Below, one piece after another: positions 1-8,546 of a DNA stretch of 64,000 nucleotides. Positions within the stretch are counted from its first letter, which is position 1. The number at the start of each line of letters is the position of its first letter. Origin of the DNA: Vibrio ostreicida (GTDB lineage: Bacteria; Pseudomonadota; Gammaproteobacteria; Enterobacterales; Vibrionaceae). The stretch spans positions 38,879 through 102,878 of the forward strand of contig NZ_JABEYA020000010.1 of NCBI RefSeq assembly GCF_013074385.2, written 5' to 3'. The translations under genes were made by a program, and so were the position numbers. The notes below the pieces were generated by a model, which was given only the letters and a program-made list of their open reading frames with translations, had not been told where the DNA came from and ran no database searches.

Positions 1-1617
1 CAACTGGGTATCAGTTGCGATGAGACCACAACAACGGCAGATATCAACGCGTTATTTGCCGTATTTGGTGTAAACCAAGAAGTCGCTGCCCTTTCTTCAG
101 AAATCGAAGGCAATGAATTTGCCGCCATTCCTGAGGCACTTCGCCGTACATCACACTATCTTACGCACCCAGTATTCAACACGCACCACAGTGAAACACA
201 GATGATGCGTTACCTGAAACAGCTTGAGAACAAAGACTTCTCGCTAACTCACGGTATGATACCGCTCGGAAGTTGTACGATGAAACTGAATGCAGCCGCT
301 GAAATGATTCCAGTAACTTGGCCCGAATTTGGTTCAATCCACCCATTTGCGCCAATGGAACAAGCGGCAGGCTACTCAGCCCTAGCGAAAGATCTTAAAG
401 AAAAGTTATGTGAAATTACTGGCTACGACGATTTCTCACTACAACCTAACTCAGGTGCATCAGGTGAGTACGCAGGTCTTATTGCCATTCAGCGCTACCA
501 CAATAGCCGTGGCGAAGGCCACCGTAATGTCTGCCTAATTCCAAGCTCAGCTCACGGCACCAATCCGGCAACCGCTTCAATGGTGTCGTTGAAAGTGGTG
601 GTGGTGACATGTGATGAAGATGGCAACATCGACATGGCCGATCTTGCAGCAAAAATCGAAAAACATGCTGAGCACTTATCAAGTATCATGATCACTTACC
701 CTTCAACACACGGCGTGTACGAAGAGCAAGTCAAAGACGTCTGTGAAATGGTTCACGCGGCTGGCGGTCAGGTGTACCTAGATGGCGCAAACATGAACGC
801 GCAAGTGGGTCTCACCTCACCAGGTTTTATTGGCTCTGATGTGTCCCACTTAAATTTGCACAAAACCTTTTGTATCCCGCACGGCGGTGGCGGCCCAGGT
901 ATGGGGCCTATCGGCGTAAAATCTCATCTAGCACCTTTTCTGCCAGGTCATATCGAGAATGGTGTTGAGGGCAGTGATCATGCCGTTTCTGCGGCAGATT
1001 TGGGCAGTGCGTCTATTTTGCCGATTTCATGGGCTTACATTGCCATGATGGGTGAAATTGGCCTGACCGATGCGACTAAAGTTGCCATTCTGAATGCTAA
1101 CTATGTGATGGAACGTCTTCGCCCTCACTACCCTATTCTTTACCGTGGCTCCAATGGCCGCGTAGCGCACGAATGTATTATCGATATTCGTCCGCTTAAA
1201 GAAGAAACAGGCATCAGCGAAGAAGATATCGCGAAACGTCTGATGGACTACGGTTTCCATGCCCCAACGATGTCGTTCCCAGTGGCGGGTACACTCATGG
1301 TTGAACCTACGGAATCTGAAGACCTAGAAGAAATTGATCGCTTCTGTGAGGCGATGATTGCAATCCGTGAAGAGATGACGAAGGTGAAAAGGGGTGAGTG
1401 GCCATTAGAGAACAACCCTCTAGTTAACGCACCACATACACAAGTGGACCTAGCAAAAGACGAGTGGGATCGCCCTTATTCTCGCGAATTAGGCTGCTTC
1501 CCATCACCAGCCACGAAGTCTTGGAAGTACTGGCCAACGGTAAACCGTGTCGACAATGTATACGGCGACCGTAACCTGATCTGTTCGTGCCCAAGCATCG
1601 ACAACTACGAAGATTAA
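1..1617 (+). CDS. gcvP: Glycine dehydrogenase (decarboxylating), P-protein of the glycine cleavage system, C-terminal part
   Basis: PLP-dependent enzyme that decarboxylates glycine and passes the aminomethyl group to the lipoyl H-protein in the cytoplasm. The reading frame is open from base 1, so the gene starts upstream and about 538 codons are present of a family length near 950. The PLP-lysine motif [14 protein letters not shown] is intact, with the lysine codon at 862-864. The stretch [10 protein letters not shown] and the C-terminal block with [10 protein letters not shown] match the family. A strong hairpin terminator follows the stop. The first ATG in the window (202) is internal, because the residues before it continue the P-protein sequence. 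The other gcv genes must lie to the left. Identity is secure from the motifs; I see no sign of damage. Confidence 0.97.
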   Translation, partial: QLGISCDETTTTADINALFAVFGVNQEVAALSSEIEGNEFAAIPEALRRTSHYLTHPVFNTHHSETQMMRYLKQLENKDFSLTHGMIPLGSCTMKLNAAAEMIPVTWPEFGSIHPFAPMEQAAGYSALAKDLKEKLCEITGYDDFSLQPNSGASGEYAGLIAIQRYHNSRGEGHRNVCLIPSSAHGTNPATASMVSLKVVVVTCDEDGNIDMADLAAKIEKHAEHLSSIMITYPSTHGVYEEQVKDVCEMVHAAGGQVYLDGANMNAQVGLTSPGFIGSDVSHLNLHKTFCIPHGGGGPGMGPIGVKSHLAPFLPGHIENGVEGSDHAVSAADLGSASILPISWAYIAMMGEIGLTDATKVAILNANYVMERLRPHYPILYRGSNGRVAHECIIDIRPLKEETGISEEDIAKRLMDYGFHAPTMSFPVAGTLMVEPTESEDLEEIDRFCEAMIAIREEMTKVKRGEWPLENNPLVNAPHTQVDLAKDEWDRPYSRELGCFPSPATKSWKYWPTVNRVDNVYGDRNLICSCPSIDNYED

Positions 1618-1662
1618 ATGGTGTGTTGATCACCGATAACCAAGTTAGAAACTGACTTGAAT

Positions 1663-1700
1663 AACAAAGGCGAACCGTTTGGTTCGCCTTTGTTGTTCTG
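1663..1700 (+). terminator. Rho-independent terminator after gcvP
   Basis: A perfect 14-bp stem (AACAAAGGCGAACC at 1663-1676 with its complement at 1681-1694) has a 4-base loop and a short T-rich tail. It lies 45 bases after the gcvP stop. The arms are long enough to work in either direction. Confidence 0.9.
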
Positions 1701-2011
1701 GGCAATGATCGTTAACAAGCTGAAAAAAAGCGTTTTTCTAAACTTGAGGGACTTCCTCTGAAGCCTCGTGTCCAGAGGCAACGACGCATGGCAGATCTTT
1801 CAAGTGAGTCAGTTTTCAACTTCAATATGATCTTCAGCGTTATGGGTAACAAACACATTACTCGCCATTTCAGTTCTCCGTTTATCCATACAGATAATAT
1901 AAAACCGAGCAGACAAGCACTGGGTTGTAGTTGAACATTAGAAGGCACAAATTTGCACTTGATTTCATCATAACAACCTCGGCGTCTGTCCTTAGATACC
2001 GAGAGACCACT
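1701..2011. other. Intergenic region with no gene recognised
   Basis: About 310 bases lie between the gcvP terminator and the stop of the PI-PLC-like gene. A 78-codon frame on the minus strand (1948 to 1712) has no ribosome-binding site or recognisable product, and I do not call it. I found no RNA gene or repeat here. Confidence 0.5.
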
Positions 2012-3841
2012 TTATACACAGTGAAACGCGTGGGCGACTTCGGCGTCACTCTGAGCTGATCGTGTTTGATTAAATCGTTGGATAAGCTTACACAGTGTCA
2101 GTGACTCATAAACCGCATTGGTCGTTTCTTCAAAACAGGCGTCTGTTTGCAAGACGTTCGGGTAATACCTGTGATTGATGGTATTGTCTCCCAGCCATAT
2201 AGATAACGTCGGGCTCAGCGCCAGATTGGCATTGTCGGCTAAATTCAGAAGGGTTGGCGTACTAAATAGCGCCGCACTCATGGCCTGTTTTTGATCTTGA
2301 GTGAGCTGCCATGATAGGTTCATCATAAACGGGGCCTCGATATGGCTAGACTGTTCCATGTTTTGTTTTTGACCGAGAGGTTTCAAAGGGCTATCAATCA
2401 TTTTTAGCAAGTCGTTTGTAATCGAAGATTCACCTCTGCTCGCCAATTGATGTTCACACCACAAACCCTCTTGTCCAGAGACCACCTCACTGAAGTCATC
2501 AGGAAAAATAGCCAGTATGTTGCCATGGTCAAGTAATCCCTTGACCGTCAAGACACACAAATTTTCCGTGTCTTCAGTTAACTTAATCAACCGTTTACCC
2601 AAGGTACGCTTAACCAGGCTAACAAAATTCTGTTTTTGTCGCAGTGACACATTATGGGCCCCACCGGTGTCTCGGCGATCCCAATCAATAAAGTGACTGA
2701 ATTTCACAATCAGTAATTCCTGAGAATGATTGGGATCAGAATAAAATGCGTTTATCTGCGCAAACGCGTCCGATAGCGCCACTCCTACCGCGCCCTGAAA
2801 ACCTGCGCCAAATGCGTTGGCAAACTCACTGCCCTCTTCGATATCAGTATAATGAGCGGTATAAAACGCCGCGTTCCACCATGCTGGCCGCAGATCCAAT
2901 TGCCGTACGCCTTGCATCAATTGCATTTGAATATCAAAAATTTGTGTTTTGGTGGCCGCTACCGTCCCGTACCGAGTACTATCGATTTGTTGGTAGGTCC
3001 CAGAATCATGAGATCCGGGTATACAGATATCACATAAACGCTGGTTCGCGAGCAAGGGCATATTCGCCCCCATCCACCCAGCAGTCTGTAGGCATTGGTA
3101 CTCTTCAATCACCCACATTTCTGATGGCCCTGGCACACCAGTATGCCGTTGAGATGCGCGATGGGTCATGTATTCGCCACTAAGCACATTCCTCAGATAA
3201 TAGGTATTAATGGTGTCGTCGACCTTGTCTAAGGACCATTTTTGACCGGATGACGTCACTTCCTTAGCCATGGATGTGATATGGTTTTGATAGAACTCAT
3301 AATTGGACTGATTCTGGATCGCAAACGTGCCATCAGAAAATCGTATAAACTTCATCAAACAATGGGGTATTTGGGGTGTTTTTTCCATTTGCGTGGCAAG
3401 CTCACTTCGGTATTCCGCAGTCTCATCGTTTTTGAGAAAACCATAGAATGAATCACCCAGTTTCTGTCCCAGATCATCACGCGATTCAACAATCCAGTAT
3501 TCAGATTCGCTTGGCATACCTGAATGCAATTGGGATGCTTTTTGGGTCATGTATTGGTTGTTGCCAAGATTCCTAATGGTGTAGATATGGGTTTGGCCCG
3601 GAATCGGCAGGATGTCCCATAATTGGTCATCACCATCGACAAAATCAACCATTCGACTAATATGGCTTTGATAGAATTGCCCCGTGTCGACACTTTGGAT
3701 AGCATAAATATGGCCCCCCTGAGGAAGCAACCGAAAAAGGCACTTAGGGGACGCATAGCCGGATTCGAATTTGGTGGCACGATGGCAACGAAATTGGTTA
3801 TTTTTTACGTTCTCTAACGAACAAAATACGGGCATGGTCAT
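2012..3841 (-). CDS. PI-PLC X-domain protein with duplicated N-terminal module
   Basis: A 609-residue protein of the phosphatidylinositol-specific phospholipase C-like superfamily. The catalytic region begins near residue 268. It has the block PGSHDSGTY (His278) and a second histidine in FYTAHYTD (His330), the two general acid/base positions of bacterial PI-PLCs. The N-terminal half holds two similar blocks, about residues 44-120 and 172-247, each with the pattern FYQ(S/N)HI, then YMT.(K/R)ASQ.H(S/T)G.P..SE.W; these look like beta-trefoil or lectin-type repeats. There is no signal peptide, so any export would need another route. The start has a good AGGGGA site six bases before it. The gene is divergent from the AraC regulator at 4034, which may control it. 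The substrate (phosphoinositide, GPI or another phosphodiester) cannot be read from sequence. Confidence 0.85.
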   Translation of the reverse strand: MTMPVFCSLENVKNNQFRCHRATKFESGYASPKCLFRLLPQGGHIYAIQSVDTGQFYQSHISRMVDFVDGDDQLWDILPIPGQTHIYTIRNLGNNQYMTQKASQLHSGMPSESEYWIVESRDDLGQKLGDSFYGFLKNDETAEYRSELATQMEKTPQIPHCLMKFIRFSDGTFAIQNQSNYEFYQNHITSMAKEVTSSGQKWSLDKVDDTINTYYLRNVLSGEYMTHRASQRHTGVPGPSEMWVIEEYQCLQTAGWMGANMPLLANQRLCDICIPGSHDSGTYQQIDSTRYGTVAATKTQIFDIQMQLMQGVRQLDLRPAWWNAAFYTAHYTDIEEGSEFANAFGAGFQGAVGVALSDAFAQINAFYSDPNHSQELLIVKFSHFIDWDRRDTGGAHNVSLRQKQNFVSLVKRTLGKRLIKLTEDTENLCVLTVKGLLDHGNILAIFPDDFSEVVSGQEGLWCEHQLASRGESSITNDLLKMIDSPLKPLGQKQNMEQSSHIEAPFMMNLSWQLTQDQKQAMSAALFSTPTLLNLADNANLALSPTLSIWLGDNTINHRYYPNVLQTDACFEETTNAVYESLTLCKLIQRFNQTRSAQSDAEVAHAFHCV

Positions 3842-4033
3842 GGGATTCCCCTTTTTGGCATTGATTTAGGCGAAGAGTGAGTCAACAACGCAAAATCATC
3901 ATAGTGTCACCTTCTAAACATAGAGATACCGCGCCCACACTTCAGTATCATGTTGGTATCATCTACCCATAGATCCATCAGGTTCGAGGCCAAAGATTGG
4001 AGACAAATACAAAAGGTTCAACAATAAAAGGCA

Positions 4034-4864
4034 ATGAATTCAATGATAACGTGGAAACAGCCTCTGATCGGCTACGAGTGGTTAGTGCATCAGATTTGGT
4101 ATCTCCAAGTCAGCGATGAGGAACCAACGACCTTAAGACCAAACCTCATCCCCAATCCCAGAGCCCATATCGTCTTTACCCCACCGGATCAGCCGTACCA
4201 CTACACCCGTTCAAGTCAGTTGTTTGCCGGTAAAGGAAGCCACTTGCTGACCGCAAGTGAGTACCTACTCAATCTCAATGATCACCCTCCGCTGCAACGA
4301 ATCGGGATCACCCTAAGACCAGAGGGGCTCTATTTATTCAATACCAAAGCTGCAACACAAATCAATCAATGCTTCTGGGCGGGTTGGATCAACGAACAAT
4401 TTCCCGCACACTTCCACGCCAGTTTATGGCAGTGTGCGAATAAGAACGAGGTAGCCCGTTACCTAGAAACGTACTTTAAAAGCATCAACTTCAATTTGAA
4501 TCAAGACAAGGCATTTAAACTGACGCAAACCGCCAATATCCACTTAGACAAGGATAGCCAATCATTAACCATCCCTGAGATCGCTAATCTATGTGCTTGT
4601 TCACGCCGAACATTAGAACGCAGTTTTAGGCAAGTAACTGGGCTGAGCCTGAAAAAGTATCAAATGTTGCTCAAACTTGAGCGAATGGTGCTCGCCTTGT
4701 ACGGCGAAGAAGGGAACGTTGATTGGGCCGCCTTTTCTCAGCAATTTGGTTTTACCGATCAGTCACACTTAATTCGAGCGCTTAAACAACAGCTAATGCG
4801 CACACCCTCTCGCTACCTCAAAAACCGAGACCTTACTATTGATATCTATGGTGATTTTGAGTGA
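4034..4864 (+). CDS. AraC-family transcriptional regulator
   Basis: A 276-residue cytoplasmic regulator. The C-terminal part (about residues 175-262) carries the two helix-turn-helix motifs of the family: IPEIANLCACSRRTLERSF, then FSQQFGFTDQSHLIRALKQ and the ending TPSRYL. The N-terminal domain (about 1-160) contains the PNPRAHIVF stretch typical of the small-molecule-sensing regulators with a DUF6597-like N-terminus. It is divergent from the PI-PLC gene across a 192-base gap, the usual layout for a regulator and its target. ATG at 4043 is an alternative start with a better-spaced AAGG. The ligand is unknown. Confidence 0.88.
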   Translation: MNSMITWKQPLIGYEWLVHQIWYLQVSDEEPTTLRPNLIPNPRAHIVFTPPDQPYHYTRSSQLFAGKGSHLLTASEYLLNLNDHPPLQRIGITLRPEGLYLFNTKAATQINQCFWAGWINEQFPAHFHASLWQCANKNEVARYLETYFKSINFNLNQDKAFKLTQTANIHLDKDSQSLTIPEIANLCACSRRTLERSFRQVTGLSLKKYQMLLKLERMVLALYGEEGNVDWAAFSQQFGFTDQSHLIRALKQQLMRTPSRYLKNRDLTIDIYGDFE

Positions 4865-4938
4865 CAGATTGACGCAAAAGTCCAATTATTATGTCGGCCA
4901 ACCCCATTAAGATATCTTCCCAAAATACGAGGTATCCA

Positions 4939-5532
4939 ATGTTATATTCAACGTTAAAGCAAGGTAAACCGTTTCCATTTCACAATAAATTGGCCATTCA
5001 GTTGATTCAGCAATCCGATCTCGGTGACATTATCGCGATGTTAGATGATGAGAGAGTCAATCGGTATCTGTTTTTTGCACCCGCTGACGAACGTTTCTAC
5101 CGTCAATATTTTCATTCCATCTTAGAAAATACAGCGGCTTCGATCGCCAACGGTTCATGGCCAGACAATCCAACGTTTATTATTCGTGATCAGCACGGGC
5201 GCTATATGGGGATGACGGCCGTCACTCAAGTTCCCCTGCTATCAGGTAACCATGAGGTAGGGTATCAGCTCCCCGCCCATGCTTGGGGCCTAGGAATAGC
5301 AACTCAAGCTTGCCAAATGATGACAAATATCGCCTTCACTGAATTGGGTAGCCACAAAATCAGTGCCGATTGCTTTGCATCGAATACCGGCTCGTACAAA
5401 ACACTCGAAAAATGTGGCTATGTATTGGAAGGTCGGCAACACCAATACTATCAATCCAACAACGGATTTGATGACAAGCTCTACTACGGGTTAACTGTCA
5501 AACAATACCTGACTCATCTTCGTTCTTCATAA
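4939..5532 (+). CDS. GNAT-family N-acetyltransferase (RimJ/RimL type)
   Basis: A 198-residue acetyltransferase of the RimJ/RimL-like branch (Acetyltransf_3). The fold signature is visible as TFIIRDQHGRYMGMTAV, then HEVGYQLPAHAWGLGIATQACQ (the acetyl-CoA loop region) and SHKISADCFASNTGSYKTLEKCGY, the usual strand-helix ending. The frame opens at 4891, but ATG 4939 has a GAGG eight bases upstream and starts the protein at MLYSTLKQGK, so I prefer it. It lies 74 bases after the AraC gene on the same strand and may be cotranscribed. The acceptor could be a protein N-terminus, an amino sugar or an antibiotic-like amine; the sequence does not decide. Confidence 0.87.
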   Translation: MLYSTLKQGKPFPFHNKLAIQLIQQSDLGDIIAMLDDERVNRYLFFAPADERFYRQYFHSILENTAASIANGSWPDNPTFIIRDQHGRYMGMTAVTQVPLLSGNHEVGYQLPAHAWGLGIATQACQMMTNIAFTELGSHKISADCFASNTGSYKTLEKCGYVLEGRQHQYYQSNNGFDDKLYYGLTVKQYLTHLRSS

Positions 5533-5784
5533 GTACACAAACGCCTAGGCACTCGTTCCTCACATCGTGGTGCCTCCCTTTCCCATAGCTCGACTGTTGT
5601 GACTGGTGATTAAAACGACAAATAGGACAAACTTGATTCCCTTAACGGACGAATTTTTACTCAAAAAACACTAAGTCATTGTTATGTTAGATTTTTACAT
5701 TTAAGTGCAATCAGATTCAGTCTATGTTTTTAAACAGATATCGTTAACATTGCAATCCGTCAATTTAAGGGTTCAGAGGAAAAT

Positions 5785-6144
5785 ATGTACCAAGAACTGA
5801 GTCAGTTACTCGATAAAATCGGTTTTACCTACAACAAGCATGAGCTAAAAATTTGTACGACTCGCGCGCAAAAAATTAAAGCCATCAAAATGATGCTTAT
5901 GAAAGCAAAAGAGCTCAATTTTGACGTTTCATCCAACCTGAATAAAAGTGTTTTGGCCGGTATCGCAAGCCAACAAGATATTACCGACCTGCAAGCCATC
6001 GACTTATTCAGCGAGTACGTCGCCAGTAATGAGGCGATGAAACAACAGATCCGCGAGTCTCTTTTTCTCGCGGTCTTGAGAAAGAGTGAAGAGTTCGACA
6101 TGACGATGACGCTCAATGGAGAAGGGCAGACGCGTGTTTTCTGA
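5785..6144 (+). CDS. Small helical protein of unknown function
   Basis: I do not recognise this 119-residue protein. It has no signal peptide or membrane segment, looks mostly alpha-helical, and is rich in Lys, Met and Leu in the first 60 residues. A good AGAGGA site lies seven bases before the ATG, which supports translation. The 3' end overlaps the start of the next gene, which suggests coupling. The 250 bases upstream are AT-rich and probably hold the promoter. The two proteins may act together, but nothing in the sequence shows a role. Confidence 0.65.
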   Translation: MYQELSQLLDKIGFTYNKHELKICTTRAQKIKAIKMMLMKAKELNFDVSSNLNKSVLAGIASQQDITDLQAIDLFSEYVASNEAMKQQIRESLFLAVLRKSEEFDMTMTLNGEGQTRVF

Positions 6145-6406
6145 ACACGGGATCCGAGAAAGAGTCCAAGAGGCGGTTCGATGTGCTGAGTTACTCAAAC
6201 TTGACGCATCGACCCCACATATCAGAACCTACATGATAGCTTGCATTGCTGACCGCTATATCCACATTAACAATATTGGTGAGATCCTAAGCCGTGCCCT
6301 TTTCAACCCGCCCAAACTCAGAGTAGAGACATTAGAACACCGTGAACTTCACCGACTCATCAATACTTCTCTTGCTCAGGCAATGATGAACGTGGGTCTC
6401 AATTAA
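6134..6406 (+). CDS. Small protein of unknown function, overlapping its upstream neighbour
   Basis: A 90-residue protein that I do not recognise. It is helix-rich, with conserved-looking RERVQEAVRCAELLKLD and a basic middle, and no export signal. I place the start at GTG 6134, because the strong GGAGAAGGG site at 6119-6127 is well spaced from it. An in-frame ATG at 6116 would add six residues but has no ribosome-binding site and would lengthen the overlap with the upstream gene from 11 to 29 bases. The overlap suggests translational coupling with the gene at 5785. Confidence 0.6.
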   Translation: MFSEHGIRERVQEAVRCAELLKLDASTPHIRTYMIACIADRYIHINNIGEILSRALFNPPKLRVETLEHRELHRLINTSLAQAMMNVGLN

Positions 6407-6548
6407 ATATTCTATTCTTTCCGAGCATGGTGAACGCTCAGCTTTCTCGAGGGAAAAGCAGTTGATACCAACTTGATACTGAACACTATCGACTTCTTTC
6501 GTACGTTTTAGACGTTATCAATAACACTAATCAACGTTGGAGAGAGAA

Positions 6549-7022
6549 ATGAACACGACCGATAAAACACCCAGTGAGATCTTCGCAGCCCATTTCAACA
6601 TAGGTAATGGACTCGTTGGAGGTCAGAGATTCGATGTGAACTTGCTCATTTGCCAAAGGGATAAGTCCATTGTCGGCAAAGGCCATTTATTTCAATCTGT
6701 GAATCCACCTCTCAATGTGTTCACGGATTTAAATGGTACATTTAACTATCAATGTACCATGTCTTCATGCCACATTATGATGAATCTTCAGGGCTATCAA
6801 CCTTATCCTGGCATCCCGCCCGTAGGAACTGATCTGCATAACGTAACGCTGCGTATTTTACTGGATGAAGACTGGAAAACAGGCGTTGCTTTTTACAGCT
6901 ATAAAAATGAGTCTGGCGAATGGATTGAAGCCGAAAATCAACCAGTCACTTTGGCAAACAGCGCGCCAATAAAATCCATCGAACAGTTTGAGTTTGCCCC
7001 TCAAGAGCTCACGAAAGCCTAG
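6549..7022 (+). CDS. DUF1842-like protein
   Basis: A 157-residue protein, probably all-beta, resembling what I remember of the DUF1842 family: an N-terminal FNIGNGLVGG, a GKGHLFQSVNPPL strand, a middle with NVTLRILLDEDWKTG, and the ending GEWIEAENQPVTL. There is no signal peptide or membrane segment. The frame opens at a TTG (6537), but the ATG at 6549 has a GGAGAGAG site just before it. It follows the two small genes by about 140 bases and is closed by a strong terminator. The function of the family is unknown to me, and the assignment rests on memory of the sequence pattern. Confidence 0.65.
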   Translation: MNTTDKTPSEIFAAHFNIGNGLVGGQRFDVNLLICQRDKSIVGKGHLFQSVNPPLNVFTDLNGTFNYQCTMSSCHIMMNLQGYQPYPGIPPVGTDLHNVTLRILLDEDWKTGVAFYSYKNESGEWIEAENQPVTLANSAPIKSIEQFEFAPQELTKA

Positions 7023-7044
7023 CCAAAATGACGGTAGTCAGCAG

Positions 7045-7075
7045 CCAGTGACCCTATGTGGGTGACTGGTTTTTT
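7045..7075 (+). terminator. Rho-independent terminator
   Basis: CCAGTGACCC at 7045-7054 pairs with GGGTGACTGG at 7060-7069 (one G-G mismatch, loop TATGT), followed by six T. It lies 22 bases after the stop of the DUF1842-like gene. Confidence 0.92.
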
Positions 7076-7170
7076 CATCTCGATTTTTTTCCCAAGCAGT
7101 AAAACTTTTGTGTTTCTCGGCCCTCTCTTCTACTTTTTAATGACCCACTGTTTTTACCAATGAGACTGTC

Positions 7171-8103
7171 ATGAAATCGTTCCCCTATATCATTGCCATG
7201 AGCATGCTTAGTGTGAGTACCCCAGCATTAAGCAATGAACCTGTGAAATTGCTTTCTTTAGACTGGAGCAGTCAACAAGTGTTAACTAAGGTGTTGGGCA
7301 CGCTGCTCTCTGAAAAGAAAGTACCGATAAAATATGAATACACCGACGCCCGTGCTCAGTGGTATAAACTCGCTCACAATGAAGGGGATGTACAAGTCGA
7401 GGTATGGGAAGGCTCCATGGCCTCCAAGTTTCAACAGATGGTCGATTCTGGTCATATTCAAGCAGGCACGACGCACCAAGCGACCACTCGGGAAGATTGG
7501 TGGTACCCAGCTTATGCTGAGCAGCAATGCGCAGGTTTGCCTGACTGGACAGCGTTAAAAGACTGCGCCGCCGTGTTTTCAGAAGGCAAAGATCTGGGCA
7601 TTTATTATACGGGCCCATGGGAAAAACCAGACAGGGCACGCATCAGGGCGCTCGGGCTTAAATTTGATGTGGTTCAGTTGAAAGACGGCAATGCGATTAA
7701 TGAAAAAATTAAACAATACATGGCCGAAAAGAAACCGTTTTTAATCTTTAACTGGTCGCCTAACTGGGTCGAAGCAAAATATGAGGGCAAGTTTGTTGAG
7801 TTTCCTGCCTATGATGAGCAATGTGAGAAGAAAGCATCCTGGGGCGTCAACCCCAATTACAAATGGGACTGTGGTAATCCTGTGGGTGGGTGGCTAAAAA
7901 TCGCGGTATCACAAACGCTTGCAGCTAAATCACAGTGCGCCGCTGACATTATTAGCGCGTTTTCGCTAGACAATCAGCAAATTGCGCTCGCCGCTATGCT
8001 TGTGGACGATGAGAAATTGTCCGTTGAAGATGCGGCCAAACAATGGCTAAAACAAAACAATGGCCACGTCGAAAAATGGTTAACTCACCAGTCTTGCGGT
8101 TAA
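7171..8103 (+). CDS. Orphan periplasmic substrate-binding protein of the glycine betaine/proline type (OpuAC/ProX-like)
   Basis: A 310-residue periplasmic binding protein. Residues 1-21 form a signal peptide ending in PALS. The mature part has the OpuAC pattern: VKLLSLDWSSQQVLTKVLG at the start, the EVWEGS turn, DWWYPAY, the hinge block FLIFNWSPNW, and a C-terminal helix pair. The many tryptophans suit an aromatic cage for a quaternary amine such as betaine, choline or carnitine. Family members usually sit with a ProV-type ATPase and ProW-type permease, but none is next to it, so it must feed a transporter encoded elsewhere or act as a sensor. The ATG follows a strong upstream terminator by about 95 bases, so it has its own promoter. 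The ligand cannot be fixed from sequence. Confidence 0.88.
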   Translation: MKSFPYIIAMSMLSVSTPALSNEPVKLLSLDWSSQQVLTKVLGTLLSEKKVPIKYEYTDARAQWYKLAHNEGDVQVEVWEGSMASKFQQMVDSGHIQAGTTHQATTREDWWYPAYAEQQCAGLPDWTALKDCAAVFSEGKDLGIYYTGPWEKPDRARIRALGLKFDVVQLKDGNAINEKIKQYMAEKKPFLIFNWSPNWVEAKYEGKFVEFPAYDEQCEKKASWGVNPNYKWDCGNPVGGWLKIAVSQTLAAKSQCAADIISAFSLDNQQIALAAMLVDDEKLSVEDAAKQWLKQNNGHVEKWLTHQSCG

Positions 8104-8325
8104 ACAGCAGATGCTAAGGTCAAGCCTTATTTCACATCAGCGCGTTCAGACCTCACTCATCAGCTGATTATTGGCGCTTTTGTCTCGCCTTCGTGCGCGC
8201 AAAGGCGTCAATACTTCCAGATCGCGTCACGGTGGCGTTGCCCACTTTTGTTCATCACTCCCTAGGAACCCTCACTGATTTTTTGATACTATTATCATTC
8301 ACATACGTCCACTAAGGCTAGTCCA

Positions 8326-8460
8326 ATGAAAATGTCAATATTGCTTGTCAGCATAGCGCTGTTTGTTGCAGGGTGTTCAAGTACTTGGGAAGGAATGAAG
8401 CAAGACTCCTCAAAAGTATGGAAGGATACAAAAGAAGCGGTACACGAAGCGACAGAATAG
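8326..8460 (+). CDS. Entericidin-like small lipoprotein
   Basis: A 44-residue protein with the lipobox LFVAGCSS. Lipidation at Cys17 would leave a 28-residue acidic/basic tail with the repeating TWEGMKQDS / VWKDTKEAV pattern of entericidin-type lipoproteins. An AAGG lies nine bases before the start. It probably sits in the cell envelope. In E. coli this family includes the EcnA/EcnB toxin-antidote pair, but there is only one gene here, so a toxin role is not implied. A hairpin follows 45 bases downstream. Confidence 0.82.
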   Translation: MKMSILLVSIALFVAGCSSTWEGMKQDSSKVWKDTKEAVHEATE

Positions 8461-8504
8461 ACCAAGCCCTTCACGTTCATCCCTTTCGCGATGACCTTTA
8501 GGCA

Positions 8505-8540
8505 CACCCAGAGTAAAAGGGGCTCCCTCTACTCTGGGTG
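8505..8540. terminator. Hairpin between convergent genes
   Basis: CACCCAGAGTA at 8505-8515 is the perfect complement of TACTCTGGGTG at 8530-8540. It lies between the convergent lipoprotein and GH23-like genes, so it probably ends transcription from both sides. There is no long T-run on either strand. Confidence 0.7.
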
Positions 8541-8546
8541 AGCTCG

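Noticed and set aside
1712..1948. Minus-strand frame of 78 codons downstream of gcvP
   Set aside because: It has no ribosome-binding site, no recognised family, and composition like non-coding DNA.
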